From the NCBI RefSeq assembly GCF_019056395.1, contig NZ_CP077639.1, positions 2,172,001-2,236,000 of the forward strand: a stretch of DNA of 64,000 nt, in the 5' to 3' direction. The stretch comes from Terribacillus sp. DMT04 (GTDB taxonomy: Bacteria; Bacillota; Bacilli; Bacillales; Amphibacillaceae). A model generated the notes under the pieces. The model was given only the letters and a program-made list of their open reading frames with translations. It searched no databases and was not told the origin of the DNA. The translations under genes and the position numbers were made by a program. This document shows, piece after piece, positions 17,574-25,531 of this stretch (position 1 is the stretch's first letter; the number at the start of each line of letters is the position of its first letter).

Positions 17574-18804
17574 CTTTCCACTTGCGCAGTGCCAGCACCG
17601 CATTATGACCGCCAAAACCGAATCCATTAGACAAAGCCTGTGTCATATCTTTGCTGACCGATTCATTCGGCACATATGTTAAATCACATTCCGGATCGGC
17701 ATCTCGGTAATTAATTGTCGGAGGAACGATGCCATCTTGCAGTGCTTTTAGTGTAATAATCGCTTCCACTCCGCCAGCTGCGCCAAACAAATGACCCGTC
17801 ATAGACTTGGTAGCACTAATCAGTAAGTCATGTGCTTTGTCACCGAATACTTCTTTAATGGCTTTTGTTTCCGTTTTGTCACCTTCTGGTGTGCTCGTAG
17901 CGTGCGCATTGATATAATCAACATCATCTGCTTCCCAATCTGCCATTTGCATCGCCAGCTTCATTGCTTTTGCAGGTCCTAAGTAGTTTGGAGATGTAAT
18001 ATGATGAGCGTCTGTTGTCGATCCATATCCGACAACTTCTCCAAGGATAACTGCACCGCGATTTTGCGCATGCTCAAGTTCTTCCAGTACTAAAATACCG
18101 GCACCTTCAGACATAACGAAACCATCACGGTTTGTATCAAATGGTGAACTCGCTGTTTCTGGTGTATCGTTTTGTGTGCTCATTGCACGCATCTTTGTGA
18201 AACCAGCATAAGCAAATGGTGTAATGGATGCTTCAGCTCCGCCAGCAAGCATCGCATCGGAGTAGCCATGCTTAATATTCAGGAATGCTTCCCCAATCGC
18301 ATGGTTACCTGTAGCACAAGCAGAAACAGGAGCAAAGCTAGGTCCAGTAAAGCCTGTTTTAATAGAAACAATTCCTGTTGCCATATTGCTAATCATCATC
18401 GGTACCATAAATGGCGACACACGGCGCGGTCCTTTATCCAAAAGCTTTTCGTGATTGTCTAAAAGCGTATTGACCCCGCCGATTCCAGACCCAATATAAA
18501 TCCCTACTCGTTCTGGATTTACTGTTTCTTTGTTTAAATTAGCCTGCTCCATCGCTTCAACTGCTGCTCCATAAGCAAACTGGCTATATAAATCGTACCT
18601 TTCAATATCTTTTTTATCGAGGTATTTCTCTGGTTCAAACCCAGTTGCTGTTCCGCCAATTTGTGACGCAATTCCTGCGAATTTCTCTGCATCTAATTGC
18701 TTAATGCCGGATTTCCCTGCTTTTATGTTATTCCAAAATGTCTCCACATCCGAACCAAGCGGTGTGACAGCACCATATCCCGTAACTACGACACGTCTAT
18801 TCAA
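17569..18804 (-). CDS. fabF: Beta-ketoacyl-ACP synthase II
   Basis: This elongating condensing enzyme of type II fatty-acid synthesis joins malonyl-ACP to an acyl-ACP. The Cys-His-His triad is intact: C163 in VSACATGNH, H301 in NAHATSTPEGD and H338 in KSMTGHLFGAAGG. It has 411 residues. The start is TTG at 18804 with AGAAGG about 9 nt upstream. In B. subtilis fabF follows fabHA elsewhere; here it stands alone between speD and nrdR, so it may be the main FabF or a second copy. A FapR-like operator overlaps its promoter. Confidence 0.93.
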   Translation of the reverse strand: MNRRVVVTGYGAVTPLGSDVETFWNNIKAGKSGIKQLDAEKFAGIASQIGGTATGFEPEKYLDKKDIERYDLYSQFAYGAAVEAMEQANLNKETVNPERVGIYIGSGIGGVNTLLDNHEKLLDKGPRRVSPFMVPMMISNMATGIVSIKTGFTGPSFAPVSACATGNHAIGEAFLNIKHGYSDAMLAGGAEASITPFAYAGFTKMRAMSTQNDTPETASSPFDTNRDGFVMSEGAGILVLEELEHAQNRGAVILGEVVGYGSTTDAHHITSPNYLGPAKAMKLAMQMADWEADDVDYINAHATSTPEGDKTETKAIKEVFGDKAHDLLISATKSMTGHLFGAAGGVEAIITLKALQDGIVPPTINYRDADPECDLTYVPNESVSKDMTQALSNGFGFGGHNAVLALRKWKG

Positions 18805-18832
18805 AATAAATACCTTCTTTCTAGCAGTAACT

Positions 18833-18850
18833 ATTAGTACCTGCTATTAT
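18833..18850. promoter_or_regulatory. Candidate FapR operator of fabF
   Basis: ATTAGTACCTGCTATTAT is close to the FapR palindrome (TTAGTACC...TACTAA) that controls fatty-acid and phospholipid genes in Bacillus. It overlaps the -10 TATAAT (18851-18846, minus strand; possible -35 TTCGCA 18 bp upstream). FapR would repress and malonyl-CoA would release it. Confidence 0.65.
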
Positions 18851-18956
18851 ATCCGAAGTAATAAATAAATGCGAATAAATGCATTATTTCAAGCAGTACA
18901 ATGACTGCTTCACACTATATATGTTTACCATCTTTTCATGTACCAATACGAATTAG

Positions 18957-18986
18957 AAAACCCCGCTCCAGAATAAGAGCGAGGTT
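18957..18986 (-). terminator. Terminator of speD
   Basis: AACCTCGCTC pairs with GAGCGGGGTT, followed by a short T run on the minus strand, 14 nt after the speD stop. Confidence 0.8.
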
Positions 18987-18999
18987 GATTGTCCAAATA

Positions 19000-19374
19000 T
19001 TAACGTGATTTCGGCTGCACTGCCACAGGACCCATGCCCCGCGGAAGCTCGGCTTTCTCACATGTTTTAGCTTCAAGTGCGTCAATGATATAATCAGTAG
19101 CTACGTTCGGATCAATGATGTTACCGCAAGTGTAAACATCAATGCTCGCATAACCATGTTCTGGAAAACTATGGATTGTCAAATGTGATTCCGAGATAAT
19201 AACCACTCCGCTTACGCCATGCGGCGCAAATTTGTGGAAAGCGACTTCCCGTACTTCAGCACCTGACTTCAGTGCAGCATCAACAAAGATTTGTTCAATC
19301 TGCTGCATATCGTTCAACGTTTCAGTATTGCAATCCCATAGTTCTGCAATTACATGTCTTCCCATTGTATCCAA
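19000..19374 (-). CDS. speD: S-adenosylmethionine decarboxylase proenzyme
   Basis: SpeD makes decarboxylated SAM, the aminopropyl donor for spermidine. The 124-residue proenzyme cleaves itself between E62 and S63 ([11 protein letters not shown]); the new Ser end becomes the pyruvoyl cofactor. Active-site H68 and C83 (YTCGN) are present. The start is TTG at 19374 with AGGGGG seven bases upstream. In B. subtilis gapB and speD form an operon; here the gapB-speD gap is 236 nt and holds a separate promoter and a long leader. Confidence 0.96.
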   Translation of the reverse strand: MDTMGRHVIAELWDCNTETLNDMQQIEQIFVDAALKSGAEVREVAFHKFAPHGVSGVVIISESHLTIHSFPEHGYASIDVYTCGNIIDPNVATDYIIDALEAKTCEKAELPRGMGPVAVQPKSR

Positions 19375-19537
19375 TGTAATTCCCCCTTAGAATATTCACC
19401 TAAAAAATAGATGCATGAATTGCCACGGGGGAAAGTTAGTCCAGAGAGGTCCTAACCCTTTAAGCAAATCACTTGCTGCATAGATTCCTTAGGAAAACAG
19501 GCTTTAACGTACGTTTTCTTGCTGCATAAATGCATGC
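19375..19537 (-). promoter_or_regulatory. Long structured 5' leader of speD (class unknown)
   Basis: About 165 nt separate the predicted start from speD. On the minus strand it holds two copies of TATGCAGCAAG (19528-19518 and 19482-19472), a hairpin AGCAA/TTGCT (19477-19473/19467-19463), a hairpin GTTAG/CTAAC (19456-19452/19439-19435) with G/C runs outside, and a TGCATGCA palindrome. No known riboswitch core was recognised. Confidence 0.4.
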
Positions 19538-19544
19538 AAAAAGA

Positions 19545-19573
19545 AGTATATAATGTTTGTACCTGTTTGGCAA
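19545..19573 (-). promoter_or_regulatory. Promoter of speD
   Basis: TTGCCA (19573-19568) and TATACT (19550-19545) are 17 bp apart on the minus strand. The -35 overlaps a perfect palindrome TTGGCAAGCCAA (19567-19578), a possible operator of unknown owner. Confidence 0.6.
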
Positions 19574-19610
19574 GCCAACCTCCGAAATATAAGCAGGGGA
19601 AACACAAAGA

Positions 19611-20642
19611 TTATATAACTTCTGCGCTATTCGCTTCTCTTACGCCGTTACCGACTAATTTCGCCAGATCGACTACACGACACGAATAACCCCATTCGTT
19701 ATCATACCAAGCAATAACCTTTATCTTGTTTTCTTCCATAACAATAGTAGACAATCCATCAATGGTTGCCGACTGTTCTGTGGTTGTGTAATCAATGGAT
19801 ACAAGCGGCTCTTCATTGTAAGAAATAATACCGCGCATATCCGTCTGAGCAGCTGTCCGGAAAGCATCATTCACTTGCTCCGCCGTAACAGACGCTTCTA
19901 CATCTACTACCAAGTCTACAAGTGATACATTCGGAGTCGGCACACGTAAAGCCATACCATGCAGTTTGCCTTTCAAATGCGGAAGTACTTCTGCAAGTGC
20001 TTTAGCTGCACCCGTGGTAGTCGGTATGATGGACTGCGTACAGCCTCTCGCCCGGCGCAGATCTTTGTGCGGATTGTCGATATTTTTTTGATCATTTGTA
20101 AAGGAGTGCACCGTCGTCATTAACCCATTTTTAATGTTGAAACGTTCATCGAGTACTTTGACAACTGGTGCGAGGCAATTTGTCGTGCAGGAAGCATTGG
20201 AAACGATGTGATGGATATCGCTTTTATATGTCCGCTCGTTTACACCCATAACAATTGTTGCGTCCACATCTTTACCAGGAGCTGTAATGACAACCTTCTT
20301 CGCGCCAGCATCCAGATGTGCAGATGCAGCTTCTTGAGAACAGAACTTACCTGTAGCTTCGATGACAACGTCCACCCCAAGTTCTTTCCATGGAAGCAGT
20401 TCCGGGCTGCGTTCTCCTACTACAGCGATTTTTTTACCATCATATATAATGGCATCTGCGTCTGCATAGACCTCTTTATTTACATTACCGTGAACACTGT
20501 CATAACGCAGCAGATGAGCCAAAGTTTCTGCCGGGTAGGAGGCATTCACCGCCACAATCTCGAAATCAGGCAGCTCCATTGCTCGTCTGCAAACCAATCT
20601 TCCAATTCTGCCAAACCCATTAATCGCGATACGTATTGTCAT
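19611..20642 (-). CDS. gapB: Glyceraldehyde-3-phosphate dehydrogenase, gluconeogenic (GapB type)
   Basis: This GAPDH has the catalytic Cys C152 in SNASCTTNCLAP and N-terminal Rossmann motif NGFGRIGR. The residue after the second strand is Asn in VNASYPAETLAHLLRYDS, not the Asp of NAD-specific GapA, which fits the NADP-preferring GapB branch that runs in the gluconeogenic direction. RARGCTQSIIPTTTGAAKAL is typical. It has 343 residues. Position next to speD and coaE matches B. subtilis gapB. A CcpN-type operator at its promoter suggests repression by glycolytic carbon. Confidence 0.93.
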   Translation of the reverse strand: MTIRIAINGFGRIGRLVCRRAMELPDFEIVAVNASYPAETLAHLLRYDSVHGNVNKEVYADADAIIYDGKKIAVVGERSPELLPWKELGVDVVIEATGKFCSQEAASAHLDAGAKKVVITAPGKDVDATIVMGVNERTYKSDIHHIVSNASCTTNCLAPVVKVLDERFNIKNGLMTTVHSFTNDQKNIDNPHKDLRRARGCTQSIIPTTTGAAKALAEVLPHLKGKLHGMALRVPTPNVSLVDLVVDVEASVTAEQVNDAFRTAAQTDMRGIISYNEEPLVSIDYTTTEQSATIDGLSTIVMEENKIKVIAWYDNEWGYSCRVVDLAKLVGNGVREANSAEVI

Positions 20643-20691
20643 TGTATTGCCTCCTTTAATGTGTCACTCTATATTGTTTATCAGCATATAT

Positions 20692-20720
20692 AGTATAACA
20701 CATTAAGGAAGTATTGCGAA
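20692..20720 (-). promoter_or_regulatory. gapB promoter with CcpN-type operator
   Basis: TTCGCA (20720-20715) and TATACT (20697-20692) are 17 bp apart on the minus strand. TGTGTTATACT (20702-20692), which covers the -10, matches every position of TRTGHYATAYW, the B. subtilis CcpN consensus as I recall it. CcpN represses gapB and pckA on glucose. Confidence 0.7.
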
Positions 20721-20767
20721 TAAAAAAGACACCTAATTTTTAGATAAAGAACATTTAATCAAATAAA

Positions 20768-20793
20768 AAACGCTTGGATTTTTCCAAACGTTT
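20768..20793 (-). terminator. Terminator of the broken deaminase gene
   Basis: AAACGTTTGG pairs with CCAAGCGTTT around a 6-nt loop and is followed by a T run on the minus strand, 27 nt after the final stop of the pseudogene. Confidence 0.8.
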
Positions 20794-20819
20794 CTCGCAC
20801 AATAATAAATACTACCTTG

Positions 20820-21308
20820 TTATTTTGCGTATTTTTCTGGTAAGAGCTCTAACACCCTGCATTTTGCTAACTGTCTATTATAAGTTAGTATAACGTCGGT
20901 ATCTCTTCCATAGTCACTTATTAACTCACGGCACATACCGCAAGGAGCGACAACCCAGCAATTGTCTATATCTTCTTACGAATGAGGGTGCGCAACTGCT
21001 ACAATGGTTTCTAATTCAGTTTCTACTTCTGATATGGCTTTGCCGATAGCTATCGCTTCTCCACAAACAGTAATGCGGCCGACATTTGCTTCGATATGTA
21101 CTGCCGAAAAAACTTTACCTGATTTTGATCGTACGGCTGAGCCAATATGGTGACGACCATAGCTGTAGTTCTGTTTAATAACTTTCTCTGCTTCTTTTAT
21201 TAGCTGGCTATCTTGGTCATCTAGCGGTCTATATCTTAACAGTTTCTTCCCCCATCCTGCATTCCTTATCATTTCCATTGTAACCCAGAAGATGGAGGAA
21301 TAAAGCAA
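20820..21308 (-). pseudogene. Cytidine/blasticidin-S deaminase-like gene with in-frame nonsense codon
   Basis: The frame reads a zinc deaminase: the Cys-x-Glu motif VCGEAIAIGKA (C82, E84) and then, in the same frame, APCGMCREL (C123, C126), the second zinc motif. A TAA at 20978-20976 falls between them, after AHPHS. The frame then continues to a normal stop at 20822-20820. Both halves are conserved, so a single base change (for example Tyr TAT to TAA) would explain it. The protein made would be 110 residues without two zinc ligands. True start is uncertain; family members often begin near residue 25. A sequencing error is possible. Such genes are rare at this locus, suggesting acquisition. 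Confidence 0.85.
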
Positions 21309-21338
21309 AGGGCCAAATCATAATGTGATTTGGCCCTT
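21307..21338 (-). terminator. Terminator of polA-mutM-coaE
   Basis: A 14-bp perfect stem (AAAGGGCCAAATCA with its complement) follows coaE within 3 nt. A/T runs flank both sides. Confidence 0.85.
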
Positions 21339-21340
21339 TA

Positions 21341-21943
21341 TTACTTGTCTATCATTTCCCAAGCAGTTAGGAGCTTTTCAAGCTGGTCGCGTGTCTGCTT
21401 ACGGGTGCCATTATTGTCAATGACAGCATCCGCTTTGCTCGCTTTCTGATCTAACGACATCTGACTGTTGATTCGATCCAGTGCTGCTTGCTCCGTTAAT
21501 TCATTTCGCTGCATAAGCCGTTCCAGCTGGACGGATGAATCGACATGAACAACAACCACTTTATCGACTAGCTGCAGCTGCTTGCCTTCGAAAAGCAGCG
21601 GAATATCCAGCACAACAGCTGGATAAGTTTTTTTCAGCCGGTCACGTTCTGCTGTCATTCTCTCTCTCACAACAGGGTGCACAATATTATTCAGCAGCTC
21701 TCGTTTTTTCTCATCTTGGAAGATAATGCTGCCAAGCTTTGGGCGGTTAAGTGTTCCGTCTTGGAGCAGAATATCCTCCCCAAAACTTTCAATGATTGCT
21801 CTTAAAGCTGGCTCACCGGGTTCTACTGCTTCCCGTGCCACAACATCAGCATCAACCACTGGAATGTTGTATTCTCTAAACAAGTCACTGACGGTGCTTT
21901 TCCCGGATGCAATGCCCCCAGTTAATCCAATCACCAAGCTCAT
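21341..21943 (-). CDS. coaE: Dephospho-CoA kinase
   Basis: CoaE phosphorylates dephospho-CoA in the last step of coenzyme A synthesis. The P-loop GLTGGIASGKST (7-18) is complete, with the VVDADVVAREAVEPG stretch that binds substrate. The 200-residue length is typical. Operon polA-mutM-coaE; the ytaF gene found between mutM and coaE in B. subtilis is absent here (15-nt gap). Confidence 0.96.
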   Translation of the reverse strand: MSLVIGLTGGIASGKSTVSDLFREYNIPVVDADVVAREAVEPGEPALRAIIESFGEDILLQDGTLNRPKLGSIIFQDEKKRELLNNIVHPVVRERMTAERDRLKKTYPAVVLDIPLLFEGKQLQLVDKVVVVHVDSSVQLERLMQRNELTEQAALDRINSQMSLDQKASKADAVIDNNGTRKQTRDQLEKLLTAWEMIDK

Positions 21944-21958
21944 AGCTGGATCCCTCCT

Positions 21959-22783
21959 TTACTGCTGACAAGAAGTACAGAGATGCGTTCCTCTGCCGCC
22001 TACTTTTATCTTTATAATTTCCCGGCCGCAATTCGGGCATGGTGTACCTTGCTGGCTGTAAACTTGCAGCTCGTTCTGGAACGACCCAATTTTTCCTTGG
22101 CTGTTCACATAGCTGCGAATCGTGCTGCCGCCTTTTTCGACTGCTTCGAGCAGTGTTTCTGCAGCTGCTTGCTGAATCCGGACCAATTCCATATCGGTTA
22201 TGGAAGAGCCGCGTCGTTCTGGATGAACACCCGCTTTGAATAATGTTTCATCCACGTAAATATTACCCAAGCCGGCTACAACTGTTTGATCAAGCAGAAT
22301 ATTTTTGATCATCCGGCTGCTTTTTTGTACTTTTTCTTTGAAATAGTCCAGTGTAAAAGATTCATCAAAAGGCTCCGGGCCAACTAACGTTAACGGCGGT
22401 GCGTCGTTTTCCTGTCCTTCGTTAAACAAATGCATTGTACCAAACTTGCGCACGTCGTTATAACGCAGCTGTTCCCCATTTGTCAGCTGAAAAATAACAT
22501 GCGTATGCTTATCGTCTGGCTCTGTTTCCGGCTTTACCGAGAACTTCCCTTCCATTCGCAAGTGAGAGACAATAACATCTCCATCTAAATAGAATAAAAG
22601 AAACTTCCCTTTCCGCCCGACAGATCGAAACGTCTGTCCTTTCAATCGTTCGATAAAAGCATCTGTGCCTTCATCAAATTTAATAATTTTATGCCAGCGG
22701 ACAGTAATATCAGCAATTGTTTTGCCGACGATCAGCTGTTCCAATGTTCTTCTTGCTGTTTCAACCTCTGGTAATTCCGGCAT
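21959..22783 (-). CDS. mutM: Formamidopyrimidine-DNA glycosylase
   Basis: MutM (Fpg) removes 8-oxoguanine and formamidopyrimidines from DNA and nicks the abasic site. The N-terminal proline nucleophile and Glu are present (MPELPEVE: P2, E3). K57-type basic residue region (RSVGRKGKFLLF), the helix-two-turn-helix (about 150-220, with DQTVVAGLGNIYVDE) and the C-terminal zinc finger CPNC...CTSC are intact. 274 residues. It follows polA by 21 nt, linking two DNA-repair enzymes. Confidence 0.97.
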   Translation of the reverse strand: MPELPEVETARRTLEQLIVGKTIADITVRWHKIIKFDEGTDAFIERLKGQTFRSVGRKGKFLLFYLDGDVIVSHLRMEGKFSVKPETEPDDKHTHVIFQLTNGEQLRYNDVRKFGTMHLFNEGQENDAPPLTLVGPEPFDESFTLDYFKEKVQKSSRMIKNILLDQTVVAGLGNIYVDETLFKAGVHPERRGSSITDMELVRIQQAAAETLLEAVEKGGSTIRSYVNSQGKIGSFQNELQVYSQQGTPCPNCGREIIKIKVGGRGTHLCTSCQQ

Positions 22784-22804
22784 TTCCTGTCCTTCTTTCC
22801 GTGC

Positions 22805-25438
22805 TTATTTCGCATCATACCATGTCTTGCCGTATGAATAATCCACTTTTAGCGGCACATCGAGCTTCACTGTATGTTCCATCACATCCGGAACGACTTC
22901 TTTCAGCTTCTCAATCTCTGATTCAGGCGCTTCAAGAATCAATTCATCGTGTACAGAAAGCAGCAGCTTCGCTTCCATTTGTTCTGATTCCAAACGTTCT
23001 GCTAAGTCAATCATCGCTTTTTTAATAATATCTGCGGCACTGCCTTGGATAGGTGTATTCATCGCAGTACGTTCAGCAAAACTGCGCACATTGAAGTTAC
23101 GGCTAGTCAAATCCGGCAGGTAACGTCTGCGATTCATAATCGTTGTTACAAAGCCTTTTTGCTTCGCGTCCTGAACAATGTCTTCCATATATGTTTTTAC
23201 ACCTGGGAAGCTCTTGAAATAACGATCGATGAACTGCTGTGCTTCCTTCCTTGTAATCCCGAGACTTTGAGACAGTCCATAATCACTGATTCCATAAACA
23301 ATACCAAAGTTAACAGCTTTTGCTTGGCGTCGCATATTACTGGTAAGGTCTTTTTCTTCTACATGAAATACATCCATTGCTGTTCGGCTGTGAATATCCA
23401 TATCTTCATTGAACGCTTCAATCAGCTTGTCATCTTGGGCAATATGCGCTAGTACACGCAGCTCGATTTGGGAATAGTCAGCCGCAAAAATAACATAATT
23501 GTCTTTCGAAGGAACGAATGCTTGTCTGATTTTACGACCCTCTTCCAGTCGAATTGGAATGTTTTGCAGATTGGGTTCTGTTGAACTTAAACGACCTGTT
23601 TGGGTTAGTGCCTGGTTGAAACGCGTATGAATTTTATTGTCTTTGTCCACCACTTTCAGCAAACCTTCAATATAGGTGGACTGCAGCTTGCCTAATTGGC
23701 GGTACAAGAGAAGCTGCTCAATAATCTCATGCTGGTCTGCCAGCTGTTCCAATACATCTGCAGAAGTAGAATAACCTGTTTTGGTTTTCTTAATAACCGG
23801 TAAGCCCAGCTTCTCAAACAGAATCGGACCGAGCTGTTTTGGTGAATTAAGATTGAACTCTTCGCCAGCCAATTCATATACCTTTTGTTCAATTTCAGTT
23901 AATCTGCCGCCCAGTTGTTCTTTCATTTCCTGAATTTTTTCAACATCAACCTGCACGCCAAGGTACTCCATTTCACCTAGAATAGCAGCAAGCGGCAGTT
24001 CTAAACTCTGGAGCAGCTCCAGCTGTTCGTTCTCGGAAAGCTTTGCCTCTGCTTCTGGCTTCAAGTTATAAATCACCATTGCTTTTCTAGCTAAATGTTC
24101 GGCAAGTGCATCTACTTCCGGAACCTTCATCTTCGCGCCTTTTCCGTACACTTCTTCGTCATACAAAACATCTTTCATTCCGAAACGATGCCCAATCGCT
24201 GGGATATCGTGATGGTTTTCCGACGCATTGATTAAGTAGGATGCTAATAGCAAGTCGAAATTAGCATTTTCCAATGTAATACCGTGATGCAGCAGCGCTA
24301 CGACTGTTCGTTTCACATCAAATACCCATTTCGCTTTTGAGCTGTCTTGTGCCCATTCCTTGAATACGTCCGAATTGTATGCGACTTCAGATGGGATAAA
24401 GTAGGCACCATTCGCATTGGCAAGACCAAATCCTTCTACCTGCGCTGTATGATAATTGTCTGTCAGCATCTCAACGACTAGGGCGTCTTCACCAGTGAAC
24501 AGCTCGCTCTTTATGTCATCAACAATGATTACACCCAGCGGCGCAAGCTCTTGTGAAACTTCTTCTGTTTCTCCTTCTTCTCCAATCCGAGTTAGCAAGG
24601 ACTGGAAACCAAGATCTTTAAAGATTGTACTTAAAGCTGGCGTCTGGTAGCCATCATAATTAATATCAGCAAGACTTACTTCTATTGGCGCTTTTGTATC
24701 AATGGTAGCAAGCTCTCGGCTCATATAAGCAGAGTCTTTATTATCAGCAAGCTTCTGTTTGATGCTTTTTCCTGATACTTCATCCAGTTGCTCGTAAATG
24801 TGATCAAGCGTTTGGAATTGCTTTAGAAGCTTCACAGCAGTCTTCTGTCCGACACCTGGAACACCAGGAATGTTATCGGAACTATCGCCCATTAACGCTT
24901 TCATATCAACAATCTGATCTGCTGTGACTTCCATATTCTCCAGCAAGAAATTCGGCGTGTAGGAATCTGTTTCGCTGATCCCTTTTCTTGTCAGCTGAAT
25001 TGTCGTCTTATCACTAACAAGCTGCAGAAGATCCTTATCTCCGGAAATGACTTTCACTTCAAATTCATCCTGCTCTGCTTGTTTTGCTAATGTACCGATA
25101 ATATCATCCGCTTCATATTGACTGAGCTGATAATGTTTAATCGAAAAAGCGTCCAGCAATTCACGAAGCAGCGGGAACTGCTCTGATAATTCCGGTGGAG
25201 TTTTTTGTCGGCCGCCTTTGTATTCCTTAAACGTTTCATGTCGGAATGTCGTCTTGCCCGCATCAAAAGCAACAAGCATATGCGTTGGGTTTTCGTTTTC
25301 CAGAATACGAAGCAGCATTGTTGTGAAACCGTAGATAGCATTTGTGTGAATACCTTTATCATTATTTAACAGCGGCAGTGCAAAAAATGCACGATATGCG
25401 ATGCTGTTCCCATCAATTAAGACCAATTTTTTCGTCAT
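22805..25438 (-). CDS. polA: DNA polymerase I
   Basis: PolA processes Okazaki fragments and fills repair gaps. The N-terminal 5'-3' exonuclease/flap domain (about 1-290, LIDGNSIAYRAFFALP; DSSDNIPGVPGVGQKTA) is intact. The middle 3'-5' exonuclease-like domain (about 300-465) lacks the usual Asp/Glu metal ligands, as in other Bacillaceae, so no proofreading is expected. The polymerase domain has motif A DYSQIELRVLAH, O-helix RRQAKAVNFGIVYG and motif C SVHDELILE. 877 residues. Confidence 0.96.
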   Translation of the reverse strand: MTKKLVLIDGNSIAYRAFFALPLLNNDKGIHTNAIYGFTTMLLRILENENPTHMLVAFDAGKTTFRHETFKEYKGGRQKTPPELSEQFPLLRELLDAFSIKHYQLSQYEADDIIGTLAKQAEQDEFEVKVISGDKDLLQLVSDKTTIQLTRKGISETDSYTPNFLLENMEVTADQIVDMKALMGDSSDNIPGVPGVGQKTAVKLLKQFQTLDHIYEQLDEVSGKSIKQKLADNKDSAYMSRELATIDTKAPIEVSLADINYDGYQTPALSTIFKDLGFQSLLTRIGEEGETEEVSQELAPLGVIIVDDIKSELFTGEDALVVEMLTDNYHTAQVEGFGLANANGAYFIPSEVAYNSDVFKEWAQDSSKAKWVFDVKRTVVALLHHGITLENANFDLLLASYLINASENHHDIPAIGHRFGMKDVLYDEEVYGKGAKMKVPEVDALAEHLARKAMVIYNLKPEAEAKLSENEQLELLQSLELPLAAILGEMEYLGVQVDVEKIQEMKEQLGGRLTEIEQKVYELAGEEFNLNSPKQLGPILFEKLGLPVIKKTKTGYSTSADVLEQLADQHEIIEQLLLYRQLGKLQSTYIEGLLKVVDKDNKIHTRFNQALTQTGRLSSTEPNLQNIPIRLEEGRKIRQAFVPSKDNYVIFAADYSQIELRVLAHIAQDDKLIEAFNEDMDIHSRTAMDVFHVEEKDLTSNMRRQAKAVNFGIVYGISDYGLSQSLGITRKEAQQFIDRYFKSFPGVKTYMEDIVQDAKQKGFVTTIMNRRRYLPDLTSRNFNVRSFAERTAMNTPIQGSAADIIKKAMIDLAERLESEQMEAKLLLSVHDELILEAPESEIEKLKEVVPDVMEHTVKLDVPLKVDYSYGKTWYDAK

Positions 25439-25510
25439 ACATCAAGCTCCTTTTCCATCGTTCCTTACTCTTCTTTTTAGTTTACCATGTTTCTTTCTGG
25501 AAACAAAAAA

Positions 25511-25530
25511 GATCGTCCAAGTGGACGATC
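25511..25530 (-). terminator. Terminator of phoPR
   Basis: An 8-bp perfect stem (GATCGTCC with its complement) with a 4-nt loop is followed by six T on the minus strand, immediately after the phoR stop. Confidence 0.9.
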
Positions 25531-25531
25531 T

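Noticed and set aside
20976-20978. Programmed read-through or selenocysteine at the deaminase stop
   Set aside because: The codon is TAA, not TGA, and no downstream recoding hairpin is apparent. A nonsense mutation is simpler.
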